From NCBI GenBank assembly GCA_005772945.1, contig SXIE01000013.1, forward strand, positions 1-6,729: a stretch of DNA of 6,729 nt. The letters run 5' to 3'. Under the pieces are notes generated by a model. That model ran no database searches, was not told the origin of the DNA, and saw only the letters and a program-made list of their open reading frames with translations. The position numbers were made by a program, and so were the translations under genes. The stretch's first letter is position 1, and every line of letters starts with the position of its first letter. Below, in pieces: positions 6,454 through 6,729 of this stretch. The stretch comes from Pseudomonadota bacterium. Lineage in GTDB: Bacteria > Myxococcota > UBA9042 > PHBI01.

Positions 6454-6729
6454 GGCCAGCCTCCTCCTCTCGTTGACCCTCGCGGGCTGCTGCACCGCGG
6501 CCACCCGGTCTGGACCCACCGCGCCCACCGCGCCCACCGCGTTCACCGACGACGCCTCGCTTCCCCGGCGCGATCCCTCGCAGTTCATCGAGGCCCTCGA
6601 CTACCCCCCGACGCCCGCCCAACCCCCCGACACCCGCCAGGATTGCACCGGCGCCCCGCTCTTCTTCTGGGCCGTCGAGCGCGACGACCTCGCCCACCTC
6701 TCGCCCGCGGACCGCGCACGCTTCGACGC
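6446..6729 (+). CDS. Lipoprotein, N-terminal part (cut by window end)
   Basis: The first 94 codons of a gene that runs off the window. ATG 6446 gives MRKASLLLSLTLAGCC, a compact signal peptide with Arg2 and Lys3, a hydrophobic core and a textbook LAGC lipobox (lipidated Cys15, second Cys at 16). The mature part starts with a low-complexity tether rich in Pro, Thr and Ala, including three PTA units. It continues with a hydrophilic stretch (FIEALDYPPTPAQPPD) and a possible domain start (DCTGAPLFFWAVERDDLAHL) that I do not recognise. The start overlaps the end of the small Arg-rich gene by 8 nt in another frame, and I see no Shine-Dalgarno, so coupling to upstream translation is likely. Third-position C/G bias is strong, as in the other genes. 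It is the fourth predicted lipoprotein of the cluster. The existence of the gene is well supported; its function is unknown. Confidence 0.8.
   Translation, partial: MRKASLLLSLTLAGCCTAATRSGPTAPTAPTAFTDDASLPRRDPSQFIEALDYPPTPAQPPDTRQDCTGAPLFFWAVERDDLAHLSPADRARFD
6515..6541 (+). repeat. 9-bp tandem repeat (cccaccgcg) x3
   Basis: Three perfect copies of cccaccgcg encode PTA-PTA-PTA in the tether just after the lipidated cysteine of the last gene. The unit is a multiple of three, so changes in copy number would alter tether length without breaking the frame. It is followed by a decayed copy (ttcacc). Confidence 0.8.

Noticed and set aside
5545..6588. Minus-strand open frame (about 350 codons)
   Set aside because: It spans three + strand genes, has shadow-like Arg/Ala/Glu composition and no recognisable domain.

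Overview
The window is GC-rich (roughly 70% by eye), densely coding DNA with all supported genes on the + strand. It suggests a Myxococcota-type (deltaproteobacterial) genome. The reasons are the strong G/C bias at third codon positions, the number of lipoproteins, Asp-rich 'DGDG' repeats bracketed by cysteines, and overlapping stop/start codons. This placement is an inference from style; the window has no phylogenetic marker long enough to fix it.

Layout. (1) Bases 2-79 are the last 25 codons of pyruvate, phosphate dikinase (ppdK), recognisable from its conserved C-terminal tail. (2) 76-1347 is a 423-aa lipoprotein with a YncE/YVTN-like beta-propeller. (3) 1347-4187 is a 946-aa cysteine-rich lipoprotein with propeller-like segments around three C-x18-C Asp-rich, probably calcium-binding repeats, and a C-terminal half I do not recognise. 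(4) 4190-5605 is a 471-aa lipoprotein with a Thr-rich tether and two tandem copies of a roughly 200-residue module. The module resembles the OB-fold region of secreted nucleases, but no nuclease domain is present. (5) 5602-6240 is a 212-aa cytoplasmic protein resembling the L-2-amino-thiazoline-4-carboxylate hydrolase family. (6) 6250-6453 is a probable 67-aa Arg-rich protein. (7) 6446-6729 is the start of a fourth lipoprotein, cut by the window edge.

The genes are packed end to end: 4-nt GTGA overlaps at 76 and 5602, a 1-nt TGATG overlap at 1347, a 2-nt gap before 4190, a 9-nt gap before 6250 and an 8-nt overlap at 6446. There is no intergenic stretch over 10 bases, so no room for a separate promoter or terminator outside coding sequence. 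The simplest reading is one polycistronic transcript with translational coupling, either continuing from ppdK or starting from a promoter inside it.

Four of the six genes after ppdK carry lipoprotein signal peptides, so the locus looks like a set of envelope or surface proteins built from propellers, calcium-type repeats and OB-like modules. I cannot name a pathway. No RNA gene, CRISPR array, mobile element or minus-strand gene is supported.
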